The notes under the pieces: model-generated | Database searches by the model: none | What the model was told of the DNA's origin: nothing | Seen by the model: the letters and a program-made list of their open reading frames with translations, nothing else | Shown here: one piece after another, positions 38,864-45,734 of the stretch | How the letters are laid out: each line of letters begins with the position of its first letter | How positions within the stretch are numbered: position 1 is the first letter of the stretch | Source: Maricaulis sp. | GTDB taxonomy: Bacteria; Pseudomonadota; Alphaproteobacteria; Caulobacterales; Maricaulaceae | Assembly (NCBI RefSeq): GCF_030149425.1 | Contig: NZ_JASBRQ010000054.1 | Span: 1 to 52,196 of the forward strand | Reading direction: 5' to 3' | DNA length: 52,196 nucleotides | Made by a program: the position numbers and the translations under genes

Positions 38864-39217
38864 CTATATGCCGCAAGACCAGTCATCGGCGCAGAATGTG
38901 CTGAGGACGCCAATCAGGCCGAGCAATCCCACGAGCCAGATCAGGGGCAGCAGGATCATCCATTTCACCCCGCGGCTGCGCTCGCCGCGCAGGATGCGCC
39001 ACCAGCCGGCGGCGAGGCCCGCAATCGCAGCCAAAGGCCCGCACGCAGAATAAATGGCAAAGAACCAGACCTGCGGCAGGTCGGCCACGCCGGGCGCATC
39101 GAACATCATCACCGCCGGGGCCCAAAGACCGCTGGCCAGCCCGGCAAAAGCCAGCACCGTAACGCTGGCCAGGGTGACCCAGAACCAGCCGATTTGTGTG
39201 GAGCCGTGTTGCGCCAT
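38864..39217 (-). CDS. Small four-helix membrane protein, unknown
   Basis: From ATG 39217 (AAGGAG ribosome site) the product is 117 residues with three or four hydrophobic segments (about 11-31, 48-68, 80-103) and the C-terminal CADDWSCGI. No family recognised. It is divergent from the exonuclease III gene, sharing a 106-bp upstream region. Confidence 0.7.
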   Translation of the reverse strand: MAQHGSTQIGWFWVTLASVTVLAFAGLASGLWAPAVMMFDAPGVADLPQVWFFAIYSACGPLAAIAGLAAGWWRILRGERSRGVKWMILLPLIWLVGLLGLIGVLSTFCADDWSCGI

Positions 39218-39323
39218 CGGCCTGCTCCTTGCGCCGCGCCTGGCGGCATTGTCCACTTTCGCAGCCGCTAAAACACCCTATCCTGCGGCGCATCGAATCC
39301 CGTCCTCAGCCGAGATCAGCATC

Positions 39324-40112
39324 ATGACCCTGACCGTTGCCTCCTGGAACGTCAATTCCATCAAGGCCCGCCTGCCCAACGTTCTAGAATGGCTCAGCGA
39401 GGCCAAGCCGGACGTCGCCTGCCTGCAGGAGATCAAGACGGTGGATGAAGGCTTCCCGCGCATGGAGATCGAGGATCTCGGCTATAATATCGAGACCCAT
39501 GGCCAGAAATCCTACAATGGCGTTGCGATCCTCTCACGCTATCCGATCGAGGAATGCCAGGCCCGGCTGCCGGGCGATCAGGAGGATGAACAGGCCCGTT
39601 ATCTGGAGGCCGTGATCGCCGCCGAGAGCGGTCCGGTCCGGGTGGCCTCGATCTATCTGCCCAATGGCAATCCGGCCCCGGGCCCCAAATACGATTACAA
39701 GCTGGCCTGGATGCAGCGTCTTCATGATCACGCCACGGGCCTGCTTGAGCTGGAAGAGCCGCTGATCCTGGCCGGAGACTATAACTGCATTCCGCGCGAC
39801 AGCGACTGCTGGGACCCGGCAATCTGGGCCAGCGACGCGCTCGCCCTGCCGCAAACCCGCGCGGCCTTCAAGAAGCTGAAATGGCTCGGCCTGACCGAAG
39901 CCTTCGAGCAGCTCGACAATCGCGGGCACCAATACACATTCTTCGACTATCAGGGCGGGGCCTGGCAGAAGGGCTATGGCATCCGCATCGACCATCTTTT
40001 GTGCTCGCCGCAAGCGGCCGACGCGCTGGAGGCGATCGAGATCCACACCAAGACCCGCGGCAAGACCAAGGCGTCGGATCACATTCCGATCGTCGGGACG
40101 TTCGCGCTCTAG
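39324..40112 (+). CDS. xth: Exodeoxyribonuclease III family AP endonuclease
   Basis: A 262-residue exonuclease III, a base-excision-repair enzyme that cuts at abasic sites. Motifs in order: ASWNVNSIKARL (about 5-16), DVACLQEIKT (about 29-38, metal Glu), YNGVAILSR, IYLPNGN (about 110-116), AGDYNCIPRDSD (about 148-159) and the C-terminal RIDHLLCS and SDHIPIVGTF with the catalytic Asp-His. The start is ATG 39324; the long upstream open frame runs through the divergent membrane gene and is not real. Confidence 0.95.
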   Translation: MTLTVASWNVNSIKARLPNVLEWLSEAKPDVACLQEIKTVDEGFPRMEIEDLGYNIETHGQKSYNGVAILSRYPIEECQARLPGDQEDEQARYLEAVIAAESGPVRVASIYLPNGNPAPGPKYDYKLAWMQRLHDHATGLLELEEPLILAGDYNCIPRDSDCWDPAIWASDALALPQTRAAFKKLKWLGLTEAFEQLDNRGHQYTFFDYQGGAWQKGYGIRIDHLLCSPQAADALEAIEIHTKTRGKTKASDHIPIVGTFAL

Positions 40113-40161
40113 TCTCGCCCCATAGACGCAAAATTCAGGCTGGGTTCACCCGGCAGGTGTG

Positions 40162-40176
40162 TTAATGTCCTTTTAA
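40162..40176 (+). promoter_or_regulatory. Candidate CtrA-binding site
   Basis: TTAA, 7 bases, TTAA followed by C at 40177: an exact match to the CtrA consensus TTAA-N7-TTAAC of Caulobacter-like bacteria. It ends 28 bp before the start codon of the small exported protein, so it would overlap the core promoter of the small-protein/DUF2145 pair. CtrA could activate or repress from here. Confidence 0.65.
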
Positions 40177-40204
40177 CGTGAAACTAAAAGGACGTGAGAC
40201 GCCT

Positions 40205-40492
40205 ATGCGCATCATCCTTATCTCGGCCTGCACCCTGGCCTTTTATGCCGGCCCGGTATTGGCCCAGGACGCCAATCAGACCCAACCGGTCGACCAGCAA
40301 ATCCAGTCTCGCGGCGTCGATTACGCCCGCGATGATTCTGACCGCGAACGCGCCCGCACCTATGCCCGCGAGACGCAGCGCATGATGCGCGAGCGTCAGC
40401 AAAATGAAGAGAGCCAGACCCAGAATGCGCCTCTTCCGATCGGCGAGACCGTCATTGTCGACAATGCCAGCGGACCGGACCGGGAAAACTAA
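40205..40492 (+). CDS. Small exported protein, unknown (module 1)
   Basis: A 95-residue protein with a signal peptide (MRIILISACTLAFYAGPVLAQ) and a highly charged, Gln/Arg/Asp-rich mature part (YARDDSDRERARTYARETQR) that should form a helix. No family recognised. An AAAGGACG ribosome site supports ATG 40205. It ends 2 bp before the first DUF2145 gene, so the two are co-expressed; a CtrA-like site lies upstream. Confidence 0.75.
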   Translation: MRIILISACTLAFYAGPVLAQDANQTQPVDQQIQSRGVDYARDDSDRERARTYARETQRMMRERQQNEESQTQNAPLPIGETVIVDNASGPDREN

Positions 40493-40494
40493 TC

Positions 40495-41349
40495 ATGCGT
40501 CTTGTGTGGGTGTGTCTGGCCGCAGCGGCGGCGCTTGTCTTCGCGCCGCAAGCCGATGCCGGCGGGAGTAATGGCCGGCCGGTGGATCGCTTCACCCTGG
40601 TGGAGATGGCCGATTTCTCGAAACAGATCGAGGAAGAACTGGCCCAGCGCGGCGCCTATGTCGCCATGGTCTTCCGCACCGGCCGCGACCGCTCGGAGCT
40701 GCCTGAAGGCATCCGCTATACCCACGGCGCGTTCTGGGTTTACACCCCGATCCCGACCCAGGGCGGCGGCACGCAATACGGCTATGCCGTCTACAATCTC
40801 TATCACGAGCTCGACCCGGTCACGGTCTCGAACCTGTATCAAGACTGGCCACTCGATTTCACCCGCGGCGACATCGTCGGCCAGGTCGGGGTGATCATCC
40901 CGAATGCGGAAATGCAGCAGCGCATCATCGATGTGATTGCATCGCCCTATTTCGAAGCACTGCACCAGCCGGACTATTCCCTGCTCTCCAACCCGGCAGA
41001 CGGGCGCTACCAGAACTGCAATGAGTTCATGCTCGACGTCGTCTCCTCAGCGATCTGGCAGACGGCGAGCCGGGAGCAGATCAAGGTCAATCTCGACGCT
41101 TATTTCAGCGCCTCGCGGGTCAATCTGAACTTCTTCCAGCGCTGGGTCGGCCCGCTGATCGACCAGCGTTTGCGCTTTGACGATCATTACGGCGAGATTC
41201 GCACCGCGACCTTCGCCTCCATTGCCGATTTCATGCTGGCATTCGATCTGGCCGAGGACGAACAGATTTTCGAGATCGACGCGCCCTTCTCACTGGCGGA
41301 GGATACCGCCTATCCGCCGACCTATGACGCGCCCGCGGCAGCGGAATAG
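40495..41349 (+). CDS. DUF2145 family exported protein, copy 1
   Basis: A 284-residue protein with a signal peptide (cleavage near DAGG, residue 22-24). It matches DUF2145, whose function is not established. Conserved residues include H77 in GIRYTHGAFWVY and C175 in YQNCNEFMLD. The order His then NC(N)E is like circularly permuted papain-fold (NlpC/P60-LRAT) enzymes, so a periplasmic hydrolase or acyltransferase is a plausible inference. The second half carries PLIDQRLRFDDH and IRTATFASIADFM, shared with the second copy at 41825-42628. It follows the small exported protein by 2 bp and a terminator follows the stop. Confidence 0.83.
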   Translation: MRLVWVCLAAAAALVFAPQADAGGSNGRPVDRFTLVEMADFSKQIEEELAQRGAYVAMVFRTGRDRSELPEGIRYTHGAFWVYTPIPTQGGGTQYGYAVYNLYHELDPVTVSNLYQDWPLDFTRGDIVGQVGVIIPNAEMQQRIIDVIASPYFEALHQPDYSLLSNPADGRYQNCNEFMLDVVSSAIWQTASREQIKVNLDAYFSASRVNLNFFQRWVGPLIDQRLRFDDHYGEIRTATFASIADFMLAFDLAEDEQIFEIDAPFSLAEDTAYPPTYDAPAAAE

Positions 41350-41361
41350 GGCCGCCTTGAC

Positions 41362-41387
41362 CCGCCTGCCTCAGGCAGGCGGATTTT
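41362..41387 (+). terminator. Rho-independent terminator after DUF2145 copy 1
   Basis: CCGCCTGCC, loop TCA, GGCAGGCGG, then ATTTTC: a perfect 9-bp GC-rich stem with a short T-run, 13 bp after the stop codon. It separates the two small-protein/DUF2145 modules. Confidence 0.8.
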
Positions 41388-41463
41388 CCCGCTTGTCTGA
41401 ATAGTATTCACCGCCAGGCTTCATATCCGCGCACAGAATTTTCAATGTGACACGGAGATCGAC

Positions 41464-41838
41464 ATGAAGCGTCTGCACTCACTCTCACTTGCGATTGGCA
41501 CGAGCGCTGCCCTCGTCCTCGCTCCGGCGGCCATGGCCAATGAGGCCGGTCCGCCTGCGGCCCGGGCCTCCGGGGACAGCGCGGCGGCCTCGGTAGAGGT
41601 CGCGGCGACCCTCGCCTCCGGTGCCGTCGTCCTGGCACCCAGCGCGGCCGTTCTGGTTGCCGGCACGGGCGCAAGCCTGGCAACGGGCGATCCCTATTTC
41701 ATCGAGGAAAGCGCGGATCTGGCGGAGGATATGCTGGAGCTGACTTTCGGTTCCGAACCGCTCAAGATCAGCGACGAAACCCTTCTCGCGCCGCCCCCGG
41801 ACGTTCCCTTCGAAGTCTCCGGCGATGAGGACCGCTAG
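41464..41838 (+). CDS. Small exported protein, unknown (module 2)
   Basis: A 124-residue protein with a signal peptide (MKRLHSLSLAIGTSAALVLAPAAMA), an Ala/Val/Gly-rich hydrophobic stretch (about 40-75) that could insert in a membrane, and an acidic C-terminus. No family recognised and no clear similarity to the small protein of module 1 beyond position and export. It overlaps the second DUF2145 gene by 14 nt, implying translational coupling. A GGAG ribosome site precedes ATG 41464. Confidence 0.75.
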   Translation: MKRLHSLSLAIGTSAALVLAPAAMANEAGPPAARASGDSAAASVEVAATLASGAVVLAPSAAVLVAGTGASLATGDPYFIEESADLAEDMLELTFGSEPLKISDETLLAPPPDVPFEVSGDEDR

Positions 41839-42628
41839 CCTCGCCGCCCTCGCCCTGTTTGCGCTCTGTGCGGAAGATGCGCAGGCGGGGTCCGAGGCGC
41901 GGCCGGTCAGCCATTTCCCGATTGAACTGTCAGCCGATTTCGCCAAGCAGATCGAACGCAACCTGGCAGCCAGCGGCACCCGCATCGCCATGGTGTTTCG
42001 CACCGGCCGGGCCCGGGAGGACCTGCCCGACGGCATTCGCTACACCCATGGCGCCTTCTGGATCTATTCCGAAGTCGCGGGCGAAAACGGTGAGATGCTG
42101 CGGGGCTATTCCGTCCATAATCTCTATCACGGCGAAGACAACCGGCAGCAATCCTATCTGGCCCAGGACTGGCCGCTGAATTTCACCCAGGGCGATGTGG
42201 TGGGCGAAGTTGGCATCATCATCCCCTCACCGGAAATGCAGCGCCGCCTGCTGATGCTGTTTGTCCGCGGCGATATACGGGCGCTGCACCAGCCCGCCTA
42301 TTCGCTGATCGCCAACCCGCTCGATGAACGCTTCCAGAACTGCAATGAGCTGATGCTCGACATGGTCGCAGCCGCGGCCTGGGAGACGACAGACCGTGAT
42401 GTCCTCAAGACCAATCTCGCGGCCTGGTTCGAGCCGGCCCGGGTGCAGACGAGCTTGCTGGAACGCATGTTTGGCCCCTCCGTCGATGACCGGATCCGGC
42501 TCGACGACCATGACGGTCCCATACGCACGGCGACATTCGCCTCTATGGGAGACTTCATGACCCGGTTCAATCTGGCCAGCGATGTCTATGAGCTGAAAGC
42601 GGACTTCCTCGACGCCAGCGAAAGCTGA
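41825..42628 (+). CDS. DUF2145 family exported protein, copy 2
   Basis: A 267-residue paralog of the protein at 40495-41349. Shared blocks are GIRYTHGAFWIY (H75), QDWPLNFTQGDVVG, ALHQPAYSLIANPLDERFQN followed by CNELMLDM (C173), and IRTATFASMGDFMTRFNLA. The N-terminus (MRTASLAALALFALCAEDAQAG) is a short signal peptide. The start lies inside the upstream gene (14-nt overlap). Spacing and order repeat those of module 1, so the two-gene unit was duplicated or each DUF2145 gene recruited a small exported partner. Its end is 4 bp from the selD stop. Confidence 0.83.
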   Translation: MRTASLAALALFALCAEDAQAGSEARPVSHFPIELSADFAKQIERNLAASGTRIAMVFRTGRAREDLPDGIRYTHGAFWIYSEVAGENGEMLRGYSVHNLYHGEDNRQQSYLAQDWPLNFTQGDVVGEVGIIIPSPEMQRRLLMLFVRGDIRALHQPAYSLIANPLDERFQNCNELMLDMVAAAAWETTDRDVLKTNLAAWFEPARVQTSLLERMFGPSVDDRIRLDDHDGPIRTATFASMGDFMTRFNLASDVYELKADFLDASES

Positions 42629-42632
42629 CCCG

Positions 42633-43685
42633 TCACACCACCTGGACACGCGGCGCGCCGTCGGTGATTTCACCAATCACCGCGGCGTCGCCATGTCCTT
42701 CGGCACGGAAGGTCTCAAGCACCGTGTCGACACTTTCCTCGGCACAACTGACCAGCAAACCGCCCGAGGTCTGCGGATCGCACCACAGGATCTCGTCGAT
42801 ACCGGACCAGTCCGCGGGCGTTTCGATCCGGCCATCGAGCGCGGCCCAGTTGCGTCCGGAGGCCCCGGTTTTCATACCGGCTGCGGCCAGCGCCCTTGCC
42901 TCGTCAAACACCGGCACACGGGCGCGCTCGACGCGCCCGGTCACGCCAGCGCCCTCACACATCTCACTGAGATGGCCGAGCAGACCGAAACCGGTGACAT
43001 CGGTCATCGCATGCACGCCCTCAAGGCCCGCCAGTTTGGCACCGGGCGTATTCAGCCGTGTTGTCGAGGCGACCATCTGCTGATAGGCCGCCGGGCTCAG
43101 CTCGCCGCGCTTCAGCGCCGCGCTGAACACGCCAATCCCCAGGGGCTTGCCCAACACCAGCGTGTCACCCGGCTTGGCACCGGCATTGGTCTTGAGCCGG
43201 TCCGGGTGCACGGTGCCGAGCGCGACGAGACCGTAGATCGGCTCTGCTGCATCGATGGAGTGACCGCCGGCGACCGGTGCGCCCGCCGCCTCGGCCACGG
43301 CGCGACCGCCGGCCAGGATCGCCCGCACCGTTTCGCGGGGCAGTTTGCCGACCGGCATGCCGACCAGGGCGAGGCAGAAGATCGGCGTCGCCCCCATGGC
43401 ATAAACATCCGACAGGGCATTGGTCGCAGCAATACGGCCGAACACGTCCGGATCGTCGACGATCGGGGTGAAGAAGTCCGTCGTGGCCACCAGAGCGGTT
43501 TCGTCATTGATCCGCCAGACCGCCGCGTCATCGCGCGTGGCCGCATCCACCAGCAATTCCTGCGGCATCGGCAGGGCCGGCGCACCGCCGAGAATATCGC
43601 TCAGCACCGCCGGATCGAGCTTGCAGCCGCAGCCGCCGCCATGGGCCAGAGCGCTCAGCCGGACCGGCGCAGTGTCATCCATCAT
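42633..43685 (-). CDS. selD: Selenide, water dikinase
   Basis: SelD makes selenophosphate from selenide and ATP, the selenium donor for tRNA and protein. The 350-residue product has the glycine-rich N-terminal active-site loop GGGCGCKLDP, with C19 in the position of the catalytic Cys/Sec and K22 as the essential Lys. The AIR-synthase-like core follows with the TDFFTPIVDDP metal/ATP segment and TDVTGFGLLGHL (about 223-234). It is divergent from mnmH with a 50-bp gap holding an inverted repeat. No selA, selB or selenocysteine tRNA is visible in the window. Confidence 0.97.
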   Translation of the reverse strand: MMDDTAPVRLSALAHGGGCGCKLDPAVLSDILGGAPALPMPQELLVDAATRDDAAVWRINDETALVATTDFFTPIVDDPDVFGRIAATNALSDVYAMGATPIFCLALVGMPVGKLPRETVRAILAGGRAVAEAAGAPVAGGHSIDAAEPIYGLVALGTVHPDRLKTNAGAKPGDTLVLGKPLGIGVFSAALKRGELSPAAYQQMVASTTRLNTPGAKLAGLEGVHAMTDVTGFGLLGHLSEMCEGAGVTGRVERARVPVFDEARALAAAGMKTGASGRNWAALDGRIETPADWSGIDEILWCDPQTSGGLLVSCAEESVDTVLETFRAEGHGDAAVIGEITDGAPRVQVV

Positions 43686-43703
43686 CCCAAATTCTCCGGT
43701 TTT

Positions 43704-43724
43704 GTCTTATCCCTCAGATAAGAC
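43704..43724. promoter_or_regulatory. Perfect inverted repeat between selD and mnmH
   Basis: GTCTTATC (43704-43711), 5-bp spacer, GATAAGAC (43717-43724). It sits in the centre of the 50-bp divergent promoter region, 18 bp from the selD start and 11 bp from the mnmH start, so it could be a shared operator or a leader hairpin for either mRNA. Confidence 0.6.
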
Positions 43725-43735
43725 GGGACCTGCCG

Positions 43736-44818
43736 ATGAACAGCATCGCCACCACAGATGACCTATCCGCGGCCGGATTGGAACGCTTCGATTGCATTAT
43801 CGATGTGCGATCGCCTGCGGAATTTGCCGAAGACCACCTGCCCGGCGCCATCAACCTCCCGGTTCTCGACGATGAAGAGCGGGCGCTGATCGGGACGCAT
43901 TACAAACAGGTCTCCGCCTTTGAAGCCCGCCGCATGGGCGCGGCGCTGACGGCGCGCAATATCGCCCATCATGTCGAAACCGCCCTCGCCGACCGGCCGA
44001 AGGATTTCAAGCCGCTCGTCTATTGCTGGCGCGGCGGTATGCGCTCCAACTCCATGGCCATGGTATTGGGCGCGGTGGGCTGGCGGGTGACGCTGGTCAA
44101 GGGCGGCTATCGGACCTGGCGCCAGCAGGTCTCAGCCGGGCTTGAGGCCGATACGCCCTGGCCGGTCGTCCTGATCGACGGGCAGACAGGAACCGCCAAG
44201 ACCAAACTCCTGCACCTGTTGGCCGAGCGTGGCGAGCAGGTCATCGACCTGGAAGGCCTGGCCCGGCATCGCGGGTCGATCTTCGGCGGGTTCGGCGATG
44301 CCGGGCAGCCCAGCCAGAAGGCGTTTGACACGCAGATCTGGACGCAGATGCGCGCGCTGGACCTTGAACGCCCGGTCTATGTCGAGGCCGAGAGCCGCCT
44401 GGTCGGCCGAAGGCGCGTACCGCAAGGGCTGTGGGACGCGATGCAGACGGCACCGCGGCTGGTGATCGACGCCCCGGTTGAGGCCCGGGCGCGATACCTG
44501 CTGACGGCCTATCCGGACCTGGCCGAGAATTCGGCACAGCTGCGTGATGCCATCGAAGGTCTCAAACGCTTCCAGGGTGGCGAAACGATCACCCGCTGGC
44601 TCGAGCTCGCCGACGCGGATGACTTCGAACCGCTCGCGGCCGAGCTGGTTCAGGCGCACTACGATCCGGCCTATGACCGGGCCCGGCAACGTCACCAGCG
44701 GGATGGGGTAGAAACCGTTCTGAAGACAGACGCGCTGGACGATCCGACGCTTGACGCGCTGGCGGACCGGATTACGGCTGCAGCTGCGTCTCACCGCGCT
44801 CAACCAGCACACGGATGA
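43736..44818 (+). CDS. mnmH: tRNA 2-selenouridine synthase
   Basis: MnmH (SelU/YbbB) replaces sulfur by selenium in the wobble 2-thiouridine of tRNAs, using selenophosphate from SelD. The 360-residue product has an N-terminal rhodanese domain with the catalytic C97 in YCWRGGMRSNSMA and a P-loop domain starting at GQTGTAKT (149-156). It pairs with divergent selD, so tRNA modification is the evident use of selenium here. Its last 47 bases overlap the convergent DUF3137 gene. Confidence 0.95.
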   Translation: MNSIATTDDLSAAGLERFDCIIDVRSPAEFAEDHLPGAINLPVLDDEERALIGTHYKQVSAFEARRMGAALTARNIAHHVETALADRPKDFKPLVYCWRGGMRSNSMAMVLGAVGWRVTLVKGGYRTWRQQVSAGLEADTPWPVVLIDGQTGTAKTKLLHLLAERGEQVIDLEGLARHRGSIFGGFGDAGQPSQKAFDTQIWTQMRALDLERPVYVEAESRLVGRRRVPQGLWDAMQTAPRLVIDAPVEARARYLLTAYPDLAENSAQLRDAIEGLKRFQGGETITRWLELADADDFEPLAAELVQAHYDPAYDRARQRHQRDGVETVLKTDALDDPTLDALADRITAAAASHRAQPAHG

Positions 44819-45731
44819 TCTCGGTCACCAGCTGGATTTCCTTGACGATGGACATCACCCGGCCCTGATCGGCCAGCGGTTTGAACATCGATCCGGCCTC
44901 GAACAGATCGCCGGTCTCGACCGCGATCAAAAGCTCGCCCTGGCCCGAGTTCTCGTCAAAGGCGGCGCGGATTTTTTTGCCCTTGAGAGCGGTTTCTAGC
45001 GCCAGGAGTTTTTCCATGAAGTCCGGCGTCACCATATAGCGCGCCAGCACCTGGTCAGAGCCATAGACCTCGAACGCCCGCTCGAAGCGCTGGTCGACAA
45101 GGCCGATGCGCTCCAGTTTCTGCGAACCAAAGGATCGGCCCAGCGCGCTGAGCCCGTTGAACCAGCCCTGGTCGCGGGTGATCACGGTGACGCCCTCGAC
45201 CCGGCGCGGAAAGGTGACGCGGATCAGGGCGCCATGGAAGACGGTGACATAATAGGTCCGCTTGCCGCTACGGCGGCGTTGTTCAAGATGCGCCTCGTAG
45301 AGCTCGAAATCACAGCCCCGCACCGTGCCGGAGAACAGGTCCTCGAACTTGCGCCGCGTATGCCCGGGCAAAAGTCCGAGGCTCTTGAACACGTCAAAGC
45401 GCGGCGTCTCATAGACCTTCGCGGAATAGGACATGCCGCAGACCTCGGCGATCTGGGTATTAAGCTCGGCCTTGACCCGCTTGCGCACGTCCTCAAGGCT
45501 TGTCAGCCCGATAATGAAGACGATCACGCCCGGCACCGCGGCGGCCACGACAAAGCCGCTCAGATCATCATTGACCACGCCCAGCACGATCAGGGCGGCG
45601 ATCGCCATCGCCGCACCCAGACAGCTATAGGTCCAGAAGTTCCGCAACGCCTTCTTGCGATCACCCTCGACCGATTGCAGCCAGGGCTTGAGCTTGTCTT
45701 CCCAGAGGGTGTCGAAGCGATCCCCGGCCAT
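44772..45731 (-). CDS. DUF3137 family membrane protein
   Basis: A 319-residue protein matching DUF3137. Two adjacent membrane helices (about 33-51 and 57-78) follow an amphipathic start, and the rest is soluble. Typical family features are the TRRKFEDLFSGTVRGCDFEL segment (about 124-143), a charged QRRRSGKRT loop and the FERAFEVYGSDQVLARYMVT block (about 219-238). The function is unknown. It starts 3 bp after valS on the same strand and overlaps mnmH by 47 bp tail to tail. Confidence 0.85.
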   Translation of the reverse strand: MAGDRFDTLWEDKLKPWLQSVEGDRKKALRNFWTYSCLGAAMAIAALIVLGVVNDDLSGFVVAAAVPGVIVFIIGLTSLEDVRKRVKAELNTQIAEVCGMSYSAKVYETPRFDVFKSLGLLPGHTRRKFEDLFSGTVRGCDFELYEAHLEQRRRSGKRTYYVTVFHGALIRVTFPRRVEGVTVITRDQGWFNGLSALGRSFGSQKLERIGLVDQRFERAFEVYGSDQVLARYMVTPDFMEKLLALETALKGKKIRAAFDENSGQGELLIAVETGDLFEAGSMFKPLADQGRVMSIVKEIQLVTEIIRVLVERGETQLQP

Positions 45732-45734
45732 GGC

